DNA of 63,099 nt from Actinomycetes bacterium (GTDB lineage Bacteria; Actinomycetota; Actinomycetes; Mycobacteriales; Mycobacteriaceae). The position numbers and the translations under genes were made by a program. Under the pieces are notes generated by a model. That model did not search any database and was not told the origin of the DNA. It was given only the letters and a program-made list of their open reading frames with translations. This document shows positions 19,982 to 29,332 of this stretch, piece by piece (position 1 is the first letter of the stretch; every line of letters begins with the position of its first letter). The DNA lies in assembly GCA_029780675.1 (NCBI GenBank), contig JAKOYE010000247.1, forward strand, positions 1 to 63,099, read 5' to 3'.

Positions 19982-22636
19982 ATGCGCCTGCTTCCCGCCG
20001 TCCTCGCTGTAGCCGCAACCGCCCTCATCGCGGGTTGCGGCGGGCCGACGGCACAACAGGCATCCGACGCGGCTCCGCAGTCCGACTGGCCGGGCGCGGT
20101 CATCGGCACGGAAGACGTCACTGTTCGGGACCCTGCGGGCCCCTCGGAGTCGGCCACCATCCGCCGTGTCACCTATGTCTCGAAGTCCGGGGTCACTGAT
20201 GCGTACGCCCGGGTGTCGGCTTCGATCTACATTCCCCGCAGCACGGCTCCGCAGGGGGGTTTCCCCGTTGTCGCCTATGGACGCGCCGTGGCCGCCCCCA
20301 GCCCGGACTGCGCGGTTTCCCCCGCCACCGCTCAGAACGATGCGGCGGCCATCGACACCTTCCTACGTGCGGGCTACGTCGTCACGGTTCCGGATTACCA
20401 GGGTTTGGGAAACACCACGGACAACCGGAGCGACTACCACCCGTTCCTGGATTCGGCGAGCGCGGGTTACAACCTCATCGACGCGGTTCGCGCCACCCGC
20501 AAGACGGTCCCGGAGACCTCGGATATCTGGTTCGCCGCCGGCACAGGTCAGGGCGGCCAGGGCGCGTGGACCGTCAACGAACTCTCCGACGATTATGGGC
20601 ACCCTGTTCTGCGCGGCACGGTGAGCGTTTCGCCGACCGCAGACCTCGACGGACTCGCCGATGCCGCGGACACCGGCACCCTCACCGGGAGTCAGGTGAC
20701 CATGTATGTGGGGTACCTGGCGACCCTGGCGAAGGAGTATCCGGGCCAGTTTTCGCTGGACGACTACCGACGTGGACGAGTCAAAGACAACTGGAACCTG
20801 CTGTTGGGCTGTAACCCCAACGAGGATGCCGCCCGCGAGGCAGTCATCGCCGAGATCAATCCCGACGATCTGCGTCCAGCCACTCCGCAGGCGCTGACTC
20901 TGCTGCGCGGTTATCTACGCAAGACGACACTGCCGCAAGGGCCCGCGAAACAGCCGATGCTGGTGCTCTTCGGCGATGACGACCCGCGGGTGCCGGCAGC
21001 CTGGACCCAACGAGCGCTGACCCGCGCCTGCGCCATGGGCGATGCGATCACCATCCGCGAGCAGCCCGCGCCGACGTTGACCGACCCCGCGGTACTGGAA
21101 TGGATGGCCGCACGCGCCGCGGACGGACCGGTGCCCGACGACTGTCCCTCGTTCGTCGCCGACCATCCGCTCGCCGCCGCATCGGACCCGCAGCCCGAGG
21201 TGCCGCCCTCCACCGCCGAGCCGCCGCCGCCACCCGCCGGACCGGATCCCACGGTCTCGGCCACGCGAGGCTCCGGTGCCGCCGATATGTCTCTGATCAG
21301 CGGCTGGCTCCCGGTCACCATCCAGGCCGTCGCGTTCGGTGCATTGGTGGCCGCGACGGGATGGCGGACCAGGCGTTGGCGGCTGCGCCGACTGCCGCTG
21401 GCTCTCGGCTTGGGCGCGGTACTGATCGCCGCGTCCTGGTGGTTCCTCGAAAGTCAGGGTTGGGGTCCGACCTACCCCTGGGCACTGTGGCCCTGGATCG
21501 GACTGACGGGATTGGCCGCCGCGGTTCTGGTGCTCGGCTGGTCGGGTTCACCATGGTGGCGGCGGACAGTGGCGCTGGTGACGGTTCCGATGTGCGTCCT
21601 GGCGACGGCCACCGCGGTCAATGCCTCGCTCAGTTACCTGCCGACGGTCGGGATGGCCTGGCAGTGGGCAACCGGAAAGCAGCCGTCCCAGTGGATCGAC
21701 CAGACGAAACTACGCGCGATGCAGCAGGAGGGGATCAGACCCGCCCGCGGCACGGTGGTGTCGATCACAACCCCGAGCGACATCTCCGGCTTCCCACACC
21801 GAAACGAACTGGTGTACCTGCCACCGGCGTGGTTCACGTCGAACCCGCCCCCACCCCTCCCGGTGGTCATGGTGATCGGTCCGGAGTTCAGCACGCCACC
21901 GGACTGGCTGCTCTACGCACGCGGGCTGGAGATCCTCGACGAGTTCGCCCTTCGCCACCGCGGTTCCGCACCGGTCGTGGTGTTCCCGGACACCAGTGGC
22001 TCGTTCACGAACGACACCGAGTGCGTGAACGGTCCCCGCGGAAACGCCGCCGACCACATCACCAAAGAGTTCGTGCCCTACGTGATCTCGAATTTCGGCG
22101 TCAGAGCAGATGCCGCCGGCTGGGGTATAGCGGGCTGGTCCACCGGCGGCACGTGTTCCATCATGTTCCTGGTGAGGCAGCCTGAGATGTTCAGCGCCAT
22201 CGTGGCCCTCGACGGACAACTCGGCCCCAACGCCGGCCCGAAGAATCAAACAATCGCCCGACTCTTCGGCGGCGACGCCGAGGCATGGGCGGCGTTCGAT
22301 CCGAAGACCGTGGTGGAGCGGCACGGGCCGTATCAGGACAAGGCCGCATGGATCGGGGTCTCGCAGGACGTTCCGACGACGCACTTTCCGGCCGGCAACA
22401 TCCCGCTGCCGCCCGAGGCACTGGCCGACTGGGACACACGATCCGAGGAACACGCCAAGACGGCCGGCCAGCTGTGCACGCTGTTCGGCGCGAACGGCAT
22501 CGACTGTTCCGTGGTCGGATACTCAGGAGGTCATGACTATGCTTCCGCCGCAGCCGGTTTCGCCACCGCCCTGCCCTGGCTCGCCGGCCGGCTCGGTACA
22601 CCCGGAGTTCCGGCGATACCCCTACCGGGGTCCTAG
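19982..22636 (+). CDS. Lipoprotein with an inactive lipase-like domain, membrane segments and a C-terminal esterase domain
   Basis: 884 aa. A lipobox (LIAGC at residue 19) anchors an N-terminal alpha/beta-hydrolase domain of the secretory-lipase type (about 35-400). Its nucleophile elbow reads AAGTGQGGQGAW, so the expected serine (GxSQGG) is glycine. A Pro-rich linker and four hydrophobic segments follow (about 435-560). A second hydrolase domain of esterase/mycolyltransferase-like type (about 600-884) has an intact elbow GIAGWSTGGTCSIMF and a candidate catalytic His in GYSGGHDYASAAAG. So one domain looks dead and the other active. The substrate is probably an envelope ester. The fusion is clear from one uninterrupted frame. 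Confidence 0.82.
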   Translation: MRLLPAVLAVAATALIAGCGGPTAQQASDAAPQSDWPGAVIGTEDVTVRDPAGPSESATIRRVTYVSKSGVTDAYARVSASIYIPRSTAPQGGFPVVAYGRAVAAPSPDCAVSPATAQNDAAAIDTFLRAGYVVTVPDYQGLGNTTDNRSDYHPFLDSASAGYNLIDAVRATRKTVPETSDIWFAAGTGQGGQGAWTVNELSDDYGHPVLRGTVSVSPTADLDGLADAADTGTLTGSQVTMYVGYLATLAKEYPGQFSLDDYRRGRVKDNWNLLLGCNPNEDAAREAVIAEINPDDLRPATPQALTLLRGYLRKTTLPQGPAKQPMLVLFGDDDPRVPAAWTQRALTRACAMGDAITIREQPAPTLTDPAVLEWMAARAADGPVPDDCPSFVADHPLAAASDPQPEVPPSTAEPPPPPAGPDPTVSATRGSGAADMSLISGWLPVTIQAVAFGALVAATGWRTRRWRLRRLPLALGLGAVLIAASWWFLESQGWGPTYPWALWPWIGLTGLAAAVLVLGWSGSPWWRRTVALVTVPMCVLATATAVNASLSYLPTVGMAWQWATGKQPSQWIDQTKLRAMQQEGIRPARGTVVSITTPSDISGFPHRNELVYLPPAWFTSNPPPPLPVVMVIGPEFSTPPDWLLYARGLEILDEFALRHRGSAPVVVFPDTSGSFTNDTECVNGPRGNAADHITKEFVPYVISNFGVRADAAGWGIAGWSTGGTCSIMFLVRQPEMFSAIVALDGQLGPNAGPKNQTIARLFGGDAEAWAAFDPKTVVERHGPYQDKAAWIGVSQDVPTTHFPAGNIPLPPEALADWDTRSEEHAKTAGQLCTLFGANGIDCSVVGYSGGHDYASAAAGFATALPWLAGRLGTPGVPAIPLPGS

Positions 22637-23622
22637 AACAGCGCGAACTGCTGGCCCCGGTCGATGGGCTGCACGAACTCGTCGATGCCCACGCCGTCCA
22701 CCACCTTCGCGATACTGCGCATGAACTGGTCATCAGCCACGGTCGGCACACCCAACTCGCGGGCTTGGAATCCCTTGCCGCGCTCGGGTATCGGCTCATT
22801 GCAGACCACCAGGGAGGTCTCCGGGCCGACGTCGTCGGTGTAGGCGAGCCCGGCGTGGATGATTCGCTCCACGAGTTCTTCGTGCGTCCGGTTCACCTCG
22901 GCTGACAGCGCCACCCGCATCCCCTGGACCAGCGGGCCCCCGGACTGGTACCGGCCCGGGTTGAGGAATGGGCAGGACATTCTCGACGCCAGCGCCTTCA
23001 GCGGTCGCAATTCCTCGTGGGTGACGGTGCCGTTGGGCCAGCGTCGCCGGGAGACGGGGCGCACCGGCAGCCAGACGTCCCGCTGACGGGCCCGACGCAG
23101 TGCGGGCCGAAGGACCCTGGAAAGCACCAATGCGTCGTCGAAGGCGTCGTGCGCCCGGGTCTGCGGCACGTCCCAATGCCGGGCCAAGGTCTCCAAACGC
23201 AGATTCTCCAGACCCAGTTCCAGCCGGCGAGCCAGTTCGACGGTGCACATCACACTGTCGATCGGCAGAACGACGCCGGCGATCTCCGCCTCAGCGGTGA
23301 GGAACGAATAGTCGAAGGCGGCGTTGTGCGCCACCAGCGTGCGCCCGTGGATGAGTTCGGCGAGGTCGCCGACGATCTCGCCGAACACCGGCTGATCCTC
23401 GAGCATCTCGGGGGTGATCCCGTGAATATGCGTCGGCCCGGGATCCACACCGGGATTGACCAGGCTGACCACCGATTGCTCGACATTTCCCGCGCCGTCG
23501 AGGGCGAGCGCCGCGACGCTGAGGACCCGGGCCTGACCCGGACGGAAACCGGAGGTTTCGACGTCGACGACGACCCATCCATCGTTGTGTTCCTCGGCCG
23601 GTCGGCCCCAGGTGTGGCTCAC
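22633..23622 (-). CDS. dnaQ: DEDDh 3'-5' exonuclease with C-terminal BRCT domain (DnaQ-like)
   Basis: 329 aa. Exo motif I VVVDVETSGFRP (Asp-x-Glu), motif II around LVAHNAAFDYSFL and motif III TRAHDAFDDALVLSRVL (His and Asp) form the DEDDh active site. Residues about 240-320 are a BRCT domain (PLVQGMRVALSAEVNRTHEE). It matches the proofreading-exonuclease homologue Rv3711c. A role in DNA repair rather than in the replicase core is likely, since mycobacteria proofread through DnaE1. Its last four bases overlap the convergent upstream gene. Confidence 0.9.
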   Translation of the reverse strand: MSHTWGRPAEEHNDGWVVVDVETSGFRPGQARVLSVAALALDGAGNVEQSVVSLVNPGVDPGPTHIHGITPEMLEDQPVFGEIVGDLAELIHGRTLVAHNAAFDYSFLTAEAEIAGVVLPIDSVMCTVELARRLELGLENLRLETLARHWDVPQTRAHDAFDDALVLSRVLRPALRRARQRDVWLPVRPVSRRRWPNGTVTHEELRPLKALASRMSCPFLNPGRYQSGGPLVQGMRVALSAEVNRTHEELVERIIHAGLAYTDDVGPETSLVVCNEPIPERGKGFQARELGVPTVADDQFMRSIAKVVDGVGIDEFVQPIDRGQQFALF

Positions 23623-23763
23623 GACATTCAGGATGGCACGGTGCCCTGACAGCCCTGCAGAGCTCCTGCCGTGTCGCGGCCGCCAACCGGCAACGAAAGC
23701 TGGAGCCGGTCCGGCGACTCTTGCCGCGGGCGTCCCGGGCTCGCCGCCTAAGCTCTCTCCTCG

Positions 23764-24996
23764 ATGAGGATGACTTTTCGCAGCCGCGCGGCCCTCGCCG
23801 CCGGTTCGGCGGCGCGCTGGGCCTCACGGGTCACCGGCCGGGGCGCCGGCGCCATGATCGGCGGCCTGGTGGCGCTGAAGCTGGATCCGTCGATCCTCCG
23901 GCAACTCGGTGTCGGGCGCCGGACGGCGCTGGTCACCGGCACCAACGGTAAGTCGACCACCACACGAATGCTGGCGGCGGCCCTGTCGACCACCGGCCCG
24001 GTCGCCACCAACAGCGAGGGCGCCAACATGGACGCGGGCCTGGTCGCGGCGCTGGCCACCGCTCGCGGCGCCCCGGTGGCCGCGCTCGAGGTCGACGAGA
24101 TGCACGTGCCGCATGTCGCCGACGCCCTCCACCCCGCGGTGATCGTGCTGCTGAACCTTTCCCGCGATCAGCTGGACCGGGTGGGTGAGATCAACCACAT
24201 CGAGCGGACACTGCGCGCCGGACTCGCCCGGCACCCCGACGCCGTCGTCGTGGCGAACTGCGACGACGTACTGATGACGTCGGCGGCCTATGACTGCCCG
24301 AATGTGGTGTGGGTTGCCGCCGGCGGCGGCTGGTCCAACGATTCGGTCAGTTGTCCGCGCAGCGGTGAGGTCATCGTCCGAGACGGTCGGCGCTGGCGCT
24401 CCACGGGAACAGATTTCGCACGCCCGGAGCCCGCGTGGTGGTTCGATGCCGACAACCTCCATGGCCCCGACGGTGCGATGTACCCGATGGCTCTCGCCCT
24501 ACCCGGAACCGTGAACCGGGGCAACGCGGCGCAGGCGGTCGCCGCTGCGGTGGTGATGGGCGCCGATCCGGCGACGGTGGTTGCGGCGGTGGGCCGCGTC
24601 GACGAGGTGGCCGGCCGGTACCGCACGGTCCGCCTCGGCCGGCACACCGCTCGACTGCTGCTCGCCAAGAACCCGGCAGGCTGGCAGGAGGCCCTTTCGA
24701 TGGTGGACAAGTCCGCGGCCGGGGTGGTGATCGCGGTCAACGGTCAGGTGCCCGACGGGGAGGATTTGTCCTGGCTGTGGGATGTTCGGTTCGAGCACTT
24801 CGGCGGCACCCAGGTGGTGGCCGCCGGTGAGCGCGGCACCGACCTCGCCGTCCGCCTCGGCTACGCCGAGGTGGACCACACGCTGGTGCACGACGCCGTG
24901 GCGGCTATCGCGTCGTGCCCTCCCGGACACGTCGAGGTGGTCGCCAACTACACCGCGTTCCTACACCTGCAGCGGGCGCTGGAGCGCCATGGCTGA
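23764..24996 (+). CDS. murT: Lipid II amidotransferase subunit MurT
   Basis: 410 aa, Mur-ligase-like. With GatD it amidates the alpha-carboxyl of D-Glu in lipid II. The ATP site is LVTGTNGKSTTTRMLAAALS and the middle-domain motif is ALEVDEMHVPHVADALHPAV. The C-terminal MurT-specific domain (DUF1727) is present. The Cys4 zinc ribbon seen in staphylococcal MurT is degenerate here, with only C-P-N and C-P-R-S-G cysteines left. It overlaps gatD by eight bases. Confidence 0.93.
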   Translation: MRMTFRSRAALAAGSAARWASRVTGRGAGAMIGGLVALKLDPSILRQLGVGRRTALVTGTNGKSTTTRMLAAALSTTGPVATNSEGANMDAGLVAALATARGAPVAALEVDEMHVPHVADALHPAVIVLLNLSRDQLDRVGEINHIERTLRAGLARHPDAVVVANCDDVLMTSAAYDCPNVVWVAAGGGWSNDSVSCPRSGEVIVRDGRRWRSTGTDFARPEPAWWFDADNLHGPDGAMYPMALALPGTVNRGNAAQAVAAAVVMGADPATVVAAVGRVDEVAGRYRTVRLGRHTARLLLAKNPAGWQEALSMVDKSAAGVVIAVNGQVPDGEDLSWLWDVRFEHFGGTQVVAAGERGTDLAVRLGYAEVDHTLVHDAVAAIASCPPGHVEVVANYTAFLHLQRALERHG

Positions 24997-25714
24997 CGCG
25001 GTTCGGATCGGGCTGGTGCTGCCGGATGTGATGGGGACCTACGGCGACGGCGGGAACGCCGTAGTGCTGAGACAGCGGTTGCGGCTGCGGGGCATCGCCG
25101 CCGAGATCGTCGAGATCACCCTCGACGACCCGGTGCCCGACAGCCTGGACCTCTACACCCTCGGCGGCGCGGAAGACTACGCCCAACGACTGGCGACCCA
25201 ACACCTGCTACGCCACCGGGGCCTGCAACGGGCTGCCGCGCGCGGCGCCCCGGTGCTGGCGATCTGCGCGGCGATCCAGGTTCTCGGGCACTGGTATCAG
25301 ACCTCCGCCGGCGAACGGGTCGACGGAGTCGGACTCCTCGACGTCACCACGACGCCCCAGCCCGAACGCACCATCGGCGAGGTCGTCTCGACCCCGCTGA
25401 TCGAGGGCTTGAGCCAGCCGCTGACCGGCTTCGAGAACCACCGCGGCGGCACGGTCCTCGGACCGCAGGCCACTCCCCTCGCCGCGGTGGTCAAGGGCGC
25501 GGGTAACCGTCTCGGTGACGGTATCGACGGCGCGGTTCAGGGCAGCGTGGTGGCGACCTACCTCCACGGCCCGTGCCTGGCCCGCAACCCCGAATTGGCC
25601 GACATGCTGCTCTCCCGCGTCGTCGGACCGCTACCACCGCTGGACCTACCCGAGGTCGAGCAACTCCGCCGCGAGCGCCTCGCCGCACCCCGCCGCGCCT
25701 CAAGCCGCACCTGA
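24989..25714 (+). CDS. gatD: Lipid II glutaminase subunit GatD
   Basis: 241 aa, class I glutaminase that supplies ammonia to MurT. The catalytic Cys is in PVLAICAAIQVLGHWY, and the His is in VVATYLHGPCLARNPELADM. Start ATGGCTGA overlaps the murT stop. M. tuberculosis annotations often call it cobQ2. The murT-gatD context settles the function. Confidence 0.93.
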   Translation: MADAVRIGLVLPDVMGTYGDGGNAVVLRQRLRLRGIAAEIVEITLDDPVPDSLDLYTLGGAEDYAQRLATQHLLRHRGLQRAAARGAPVLAICAAIQVLGHWYQTSAGERVDGVGLLDVTTTPQPERTIGEVVSTPLIEGLSQPLTGFENHRGGTVLGPQATPLAAVVKGAGNRLGDGIDGAVQGSVVATYLHGPCLARNPELADMLLSRVVGPLPPLDLPEVEQLRRERLAAPRRASSRT

Positions 25715-25821
25715 GCGGGAATCCGTCGCGGGTTCCGCCGAATTGGGCCGAGGGACCGCGGTTGGGATACGTTGACGGCTAGTTAGGGACGTCTCCTCAG
25801 GTTCCCGAGATGGAGTTCACC

Positions 25822-26850
25822 ATGATTGCCGCCGCTCGCCCCCTCGCGACCGCCACCGCAGCGCTGCTGGGGGCCGGCGTCATCGCGGCCGCCCCGGCGC
25901 TGACCACATCCGCGCCGGCGGTCCCCCGGTTCACCGCCCCGGATATCGCTCTGACGTCGAGCATCTTCGACATCCTGACCTTCCCCGCCTGGCAGCAGGC
26001 CATCGCCAACGAAGTCGAGTTCCTGGCGATCCGAACCGCGGGTCTGGCGCAGGGCGGAGCGGGTTTCGCCGAGTCCGCCGCGCAACTTCCCGAGACGTTG
26101 CTCACCGCCGCCCAGCAGGTCTTCAGCGGTAACGCGCTGGACGCCCTCACCACGGTCGAGGAATGGGCCTTTGATGCCGGCTCGGCCACACTGATCCCCC
26201 CGATCGCCGCGAACATCGAGGTCGGGCAGATCCAGCTGGCAATCCAGTCCGCTCTGCTGGCCGCCCAACCGTTGGCGGCCGTCGAACTCGGCGCCGGACT
26301 GTTCACCGCGTTCGATGACGTGACCCGGTCCTTCATCATCGCCGGACAGAACATCGTCGATGCCATCCTGTCCTTCGACATCGGCGGCGTCGTACAGGCG
26401 GTGATCACCGGCGTGACCGGGGTGATCAGTGCGTTCGGCGCGGGCGGGCAGGCGATCGTGGACGGCATCGTCAGCGCCCAGAACACCCTGGCGGCGGCCC
26501 TCGCGACGCGGCCCATCCTGATCCCGCCGATCGGCCCGGCCAGTGCGGCCCTGAAGATCGCCGCCGCCGAATCGGCCGCCGCCACGGTCACCGTCCCGGC
26601 TCCCGCCGCCGATGTCACAGAGTCGCCTCGTGCGGCGGTCGACGCCGTGCCGGCGCACACCGAGCGGACCCCGACCGTCGACGTGGTGCCGAACGCGGGC
26701 GAGCCAGCCGGCTCCGACATCCGCGCAACGGCCGATGCCACCCCGCAACGGGGTTCCAGCGCCCTACGAACCGGGCGGGCGGAGCAGGCGCACGGCACTG
26801 CCGGCGACGCCGCTTCCAAGGCGGACGGCCGACGCGGGGCCAGCCGCTAG
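25822..26850 (+). CDS. Secreted hydrophobic Ala-rich mycobacterial protein
   Basis: 342 aa. Signal peptide (AAARPLATATAALLGAGVIA, cleavage near AAPA). A body of amphipathic helices follows, with repeated GAGLFTAFDDV and GGVVQAVITGVTGVISAFGA segments, like the C-terminal domains of some PE-family and other mycobacterial exported proteins. A disordered tail of about 90 residues comes last. No catalytic motif. The ATG at 25822 is preferred to 25810 because the hydrophobic core then starts after three residues; both are possible. Function unknown. Confidence 0.7.
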   Translation: MIAAARPLATATAALLGAGVIAAAPALTTSAPAVPRFTAPDIALTSSIFDILTFPAWQQAIANEVEFLAIRTAGLAQGGAGFAESAAQLPETLLTAAQQVFSGNALDALTTVEEWAFDAGSATLIPPIAANIEVGQIQLAIQSALLAAQPLAAVELGAGLFTAFDDVTRSFIIAGQNIVDAILSFDIGGVVQAVITGVTGVISAFGAGGQAIVDGIVSAQNTLAAALATRPILIPPIGPASAALKIAAAESAAATVTVPAPAADVTESPRAAVDAVPAHTERTPTVDVVPNAGEPAGSDIRATADATPQRGSSALRTGRAEQAHGTAGDAASKADGRRGASR

Positions 26851-26860
26851 CGGGGTGCCG

Positions 26861-27472
26861 TCAGACCATCGCGCGACGCCCGGACAGGGCGCGCCCGAGA
26901 GTCAGTTCGTCGGCGAATTCGAGATCCCCGCCCATCGGTAGACCAGACGCGATCCGGCTGACCGTCAGGCCCGGAATATCGCGCAGGATGCGCACCAGGT
27001 AGGTGGCGGTTGCCTCACCCTCGGTGTTCGGATCGGTCGCGATGATCACCTCGGTGATGTCGACGCCGTCCACACGCTCGCCAATCCTGTTGAGCAACTG
27101 GCGAATCCGCAGTTGATCCGGACCGATGCCGGAGAGCGGATCCAGCGCCCCGCCGAGAACGTGATAGCGGCCGCGGAACTCCCGGGTCCGCTCAACCGCC
27201 TGGACGTCCTTGGGTTCCTCGACGACGCACACCAGGGTGCCGTCGCGACGGGCATCGGCACAGATCCGGCAGCGCTCGGCCTCGGAGACGTTGCCGCAGA
27301 CCTCGCAGAACTGAACACCGTCGCGCACTCGCGTCAGCGCCGCGGTCAACCGATCGATATCCGGGGGCTCGACCGAGAGCAGGTGAAAAGCGATCCGCTG
27401 GGCGCTCTTCGGTCCGACGCCGGGAAGCTTGCCGAGTTCGTCGATCAGATCCTGGACAGGACCTTCAAACAT
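26861..27472 (-). CDS. recR: Recombination mediator RecR
   Basis: 203 aa. Helix-hairpin-helix [20 protein letters not shown], a four-cysteine zinc motif ([19 protein letters not shown]) and a Toprim domain ([16 protein letters not shown], then [14 protein letters not shown]). It loads RecA with RecF/RecO at gaps. Start MFEGPVQDL at 27472; upstream in-frame codons belong to the ybaB shadow. It follows ybaB after four bases. Confidence 0.96.
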   Translation of the reverse strand: MFEGPVQDLIDELGKLPGVGPKSAQRIAFHLLSVEPPDIDRLTAALTRVRDGVQFCEVCGNVSEAERCRICADARRDGTLVCVVEEPKDVQAVERTREFRGRYHVLGGALDPLSGIGPDQLRIRQLLNRIGERVDGVDITEVIIATDPNTEGEATATYLVRILRDIPGLTVSRIASGLPMGGDLEFADELTLGRALSGRRAMV

Positions 27473-27476
27473 TCGG

Positions 27477-27899
27477 TCAGGACTCCGTGGGGCCCTGGGG
27501 TTGTTGACGCATCTGGGCCAGCGGACCCAGATGGACCTTGACCATGTCGGCCATCGCCCGGGTGGCATCCTCGAAGGCTCCGACGACGAGATCCTGCAGT
27601 GTCTCCACGTCGTCGGGATTGACCACAGAGGGGTCGATGTTGACCGCGGTCACCTTTCCCGCACCGCTGAGGGTGATGGTCACCAAACCGCCCCCGGCCT
27701 GGCCCTGAACCTCCGACCCGGCGATCTTCTGCTGAGCCTCTTGCAACTGCTGCTGCACCTGCTGGGCCTGGGCGAGCGCCGCCTGCAGTCCGGGCATCAT
27801 CTGCTGGCGCAGTTGTTCCGCCTGCTTGCGCAGTGTCTCCGGATCAACGGGCATGCCGGGCGGAACGCCGGGGAGGCCGGGCGGAATTCCGGGTTGCAT
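27477..27899 (-). CDS. YbaB/EbfC family nucleoid-associated protein
   Basis: 140 aa. A short Pro/Gly-rich leader ([20 protein letters not shown]) precedes a long coiled helix ([20 protein letters not shown]) and the beta-sheet core ([20 protein letters not shown]). It binds DNA as a dimer. The pairing with recR is universal. Start ATG 27899 has GAAGG-like sequence upstream (AAGGAGACCGTC). Confidence 0.93.
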   Translation of the reverse strand: MQPGIPPGLPGVPPGMPVDPETLRKQAEQLRQQMMPGLQAALAQAQQVQQQLQEAQQKIAGSEVQGQAGGGLVTITLSGAGKVTAVNIDPSVVNPDDVETLQDLVVGAFEDATRAMADMVKVHLGPLAQMRQQPQGPTES

Positions 27900-27999
27900 G
27901 ACGGTCTCCTTGCGTTGTGGTCTCGACTTCGTTGCGGACAGGCGTTTCGGCCGCTCGGTGACTTCCAAGCCTAGACGGCCGCGGGTTACCGTGGCGGCC

Positions 28000-28764
28000 G
28001 TGCCGAAGTTCACTCCCCTGCGTGTCGGGGCCGTCGCCGTCACCGGCGTGGTACTCGCCACCGCGACGTCTCCGGCTCCCCTGACCCACGCTGCGCCGGG
28101 CAGTGTCGCCGGGATGATCGTCTTCCTCGACCCCGGACACAACGGGGCCAACGACGCCTCGATGACGAAGCAGGTTCCGAACGGCCGTGGCGGCACCAAA
28201 GATTGCCAGACCTCCGGCACCGCGACCGAGGCCGGCTACCCCGAGCACACCTTCACCTGGGACACCACCTTGCGGATCCGCGCCGCCCTGCATGCGCTGG
28301 GGGTACGGACCGCCATGTCCCGGGGGAACGACGACCAAGTCGGTCCCTGTGTCGACGAACGGGCCGCGATGGCGAACGCACTGCAACCCAATGCCGTGGT
28401 GTCGATCCACGGCGACGGCGGACCGGCTACCGGCCGGGGATTCCACATCCTCTACTCCAGCCCGGCGTTGAACGCCACGCAGGCCGGACCGTCCGTGCAG
28501 TTCGCCCGGATGATGCGTGACCAGATTGCGGCGGCGGGCATCCCGCCGGCGACCTACATCGGCAACAACGGACTCAACCCCCGGGCTGACATCGCGGGGC
28601 TCAACCTCGCCCAGTACCCGTCGATTCTGGTCGAGTTGGGGAATATGAAGAACCCGGTCGACTCGACCCTGATGTCCAGCATCGAGGGCCGGCAGAAGTA
28701 CGCCCAGGCGGTAGCCAACGGCGTGGTGTCGTTCCTGCAGACCCAGCCGCCGCGGACAAGCTAG
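28000..28764 (+). CDS. N-acetylmuramoyl-L-alanine amidase, zinc-dependent, secreted
   Basis: 254 aa. Amidase_3 fold: zinc ligand His in [17 protein letters not shown], Glu in [14 protein letters not shown], a second His in [16 protein letters not shown] and the catalytic Glu in [16 protein letters not shown] signal peptide is present ([20 protein letters not shown]). It corresponds to the peptidoglycan amidase Rv3717 of M. tuberculosis. The start could be GTG 28000 or 27991. It is divergent from ybaB and shares about 100 bp of promoter region with it. Confidence 0.9.
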   Translation: MPKFTPLRVGAVAVTGVVLATATSPAPLTHAAPGSVAGMIVFLDPGHNGANDASMTKQVPNGRGGTKDCQTSGTATEAGYPEHTFTWDTTLRIRAALHALGVRTAMSRGNDDQVGPCVDERAAMANALQPNAVVSIHGDGGPATGRGFHILYSSPALNATQAGPSVQFARMMRDQIAAAGIPPATYIGNNGLNPRADIAGLNLAQYPSILVELGNMKNPVDSTLMSSIEGRQKYAQAVANGVVSFLQTQPPRTS

Positions 28765-28780
28765 CCGCCTGCTCAGGCCC

Positions 28781-28824
28781 CTGAGTTCTCTAAGCCTCTG
28801 AGTTCTCTAAGCCTCTGGGTTCTC
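28781..28824. repeat. Short 17-bp tandem repeat at the stop codon of the SRPBCC gene
   Basis: CTGAGTTCTCTAAGCCT occurs at 28781 and 28798, with a partial diverged third copy at 28815-28824. On the minus strand each copy restores GAG-GCT-TAG-like sequence, so slippage here would add or remove stops. Confidence 0.8.
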
Positions 28825-29253
28825 GACGTCTTTCTTGAGGTTGGCAAGCACCTCGTCCTGGATTCGACGCAAACCGAGTGGTGCGAAAACCCTCTCGAAG
28901 AAGCCCTTGACCCCGCTCCCGCCGGTCCAGGTGGTCTTGACGGTGACCGTGCACCCGGGACCGGCAGGCGCGACGGTCCAGTTCGTCACCAGCGAGGAGT
29001 TGCCGTCCTTCTCGATGACGGTGTGACCGGCCACGTCGACGTCGGCCTGAACGTGGCGCACCCGGGACTTGGTGGCCTGCAGCTTCCACGCGGCGACAGT
29101 CCCGCGGCCCTGACCACCCGACAGCACCCGGTACTCGCTGTAGTGCGGCGAGAGGATCCTGGGCCGCACCTGCTGGTAATCGGCGATCGCGTCGAGAACC
29201 TTCGCCGGTTCGGCGTCGATGAGAATGGAACTCGACGAACTGACCTGTGCCAT
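28807..29253 (-). CDS. SRPBCC (polyketide cyclase/START-like) ligand-binding protein
   Basis: 148 aa. The helix-grip fold starts with SSSSILIDAEPAKVLDAIAD, followed by the beta strands of a hydrophobic pocket and a long C-terminal helix (GFFERVFAPLGLRRIQDEVL). It is the Rv3718c-like conserved mycobacterial protein. No enzymatic residues are identifiable; lipid or polyketide binding is inference from the fold. Confidence 0.87.
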   Translation of the reverse strand: MAQVSSSSSILIDAEPAKVLDAIADYQQVRPRILSPHYSEYRVLSGGQGRGTVAAWKLQATKSRVRHVQADVDVAGHTVIEKDGNSSLVTNWTVAPAGPGCTVTVKTTWTGGSGVKGFFERVFAPLGLRRIQDEVLANLKKDVENPEA

Positions 29254-29332
29254 GGAACTCCTCGGGGTTGCGGTGGCTGCGCATGAGGGTAGTCATGCTG
29301 ATCGGCCCGCCTTTCGGCGTGCCGGTGTTACG

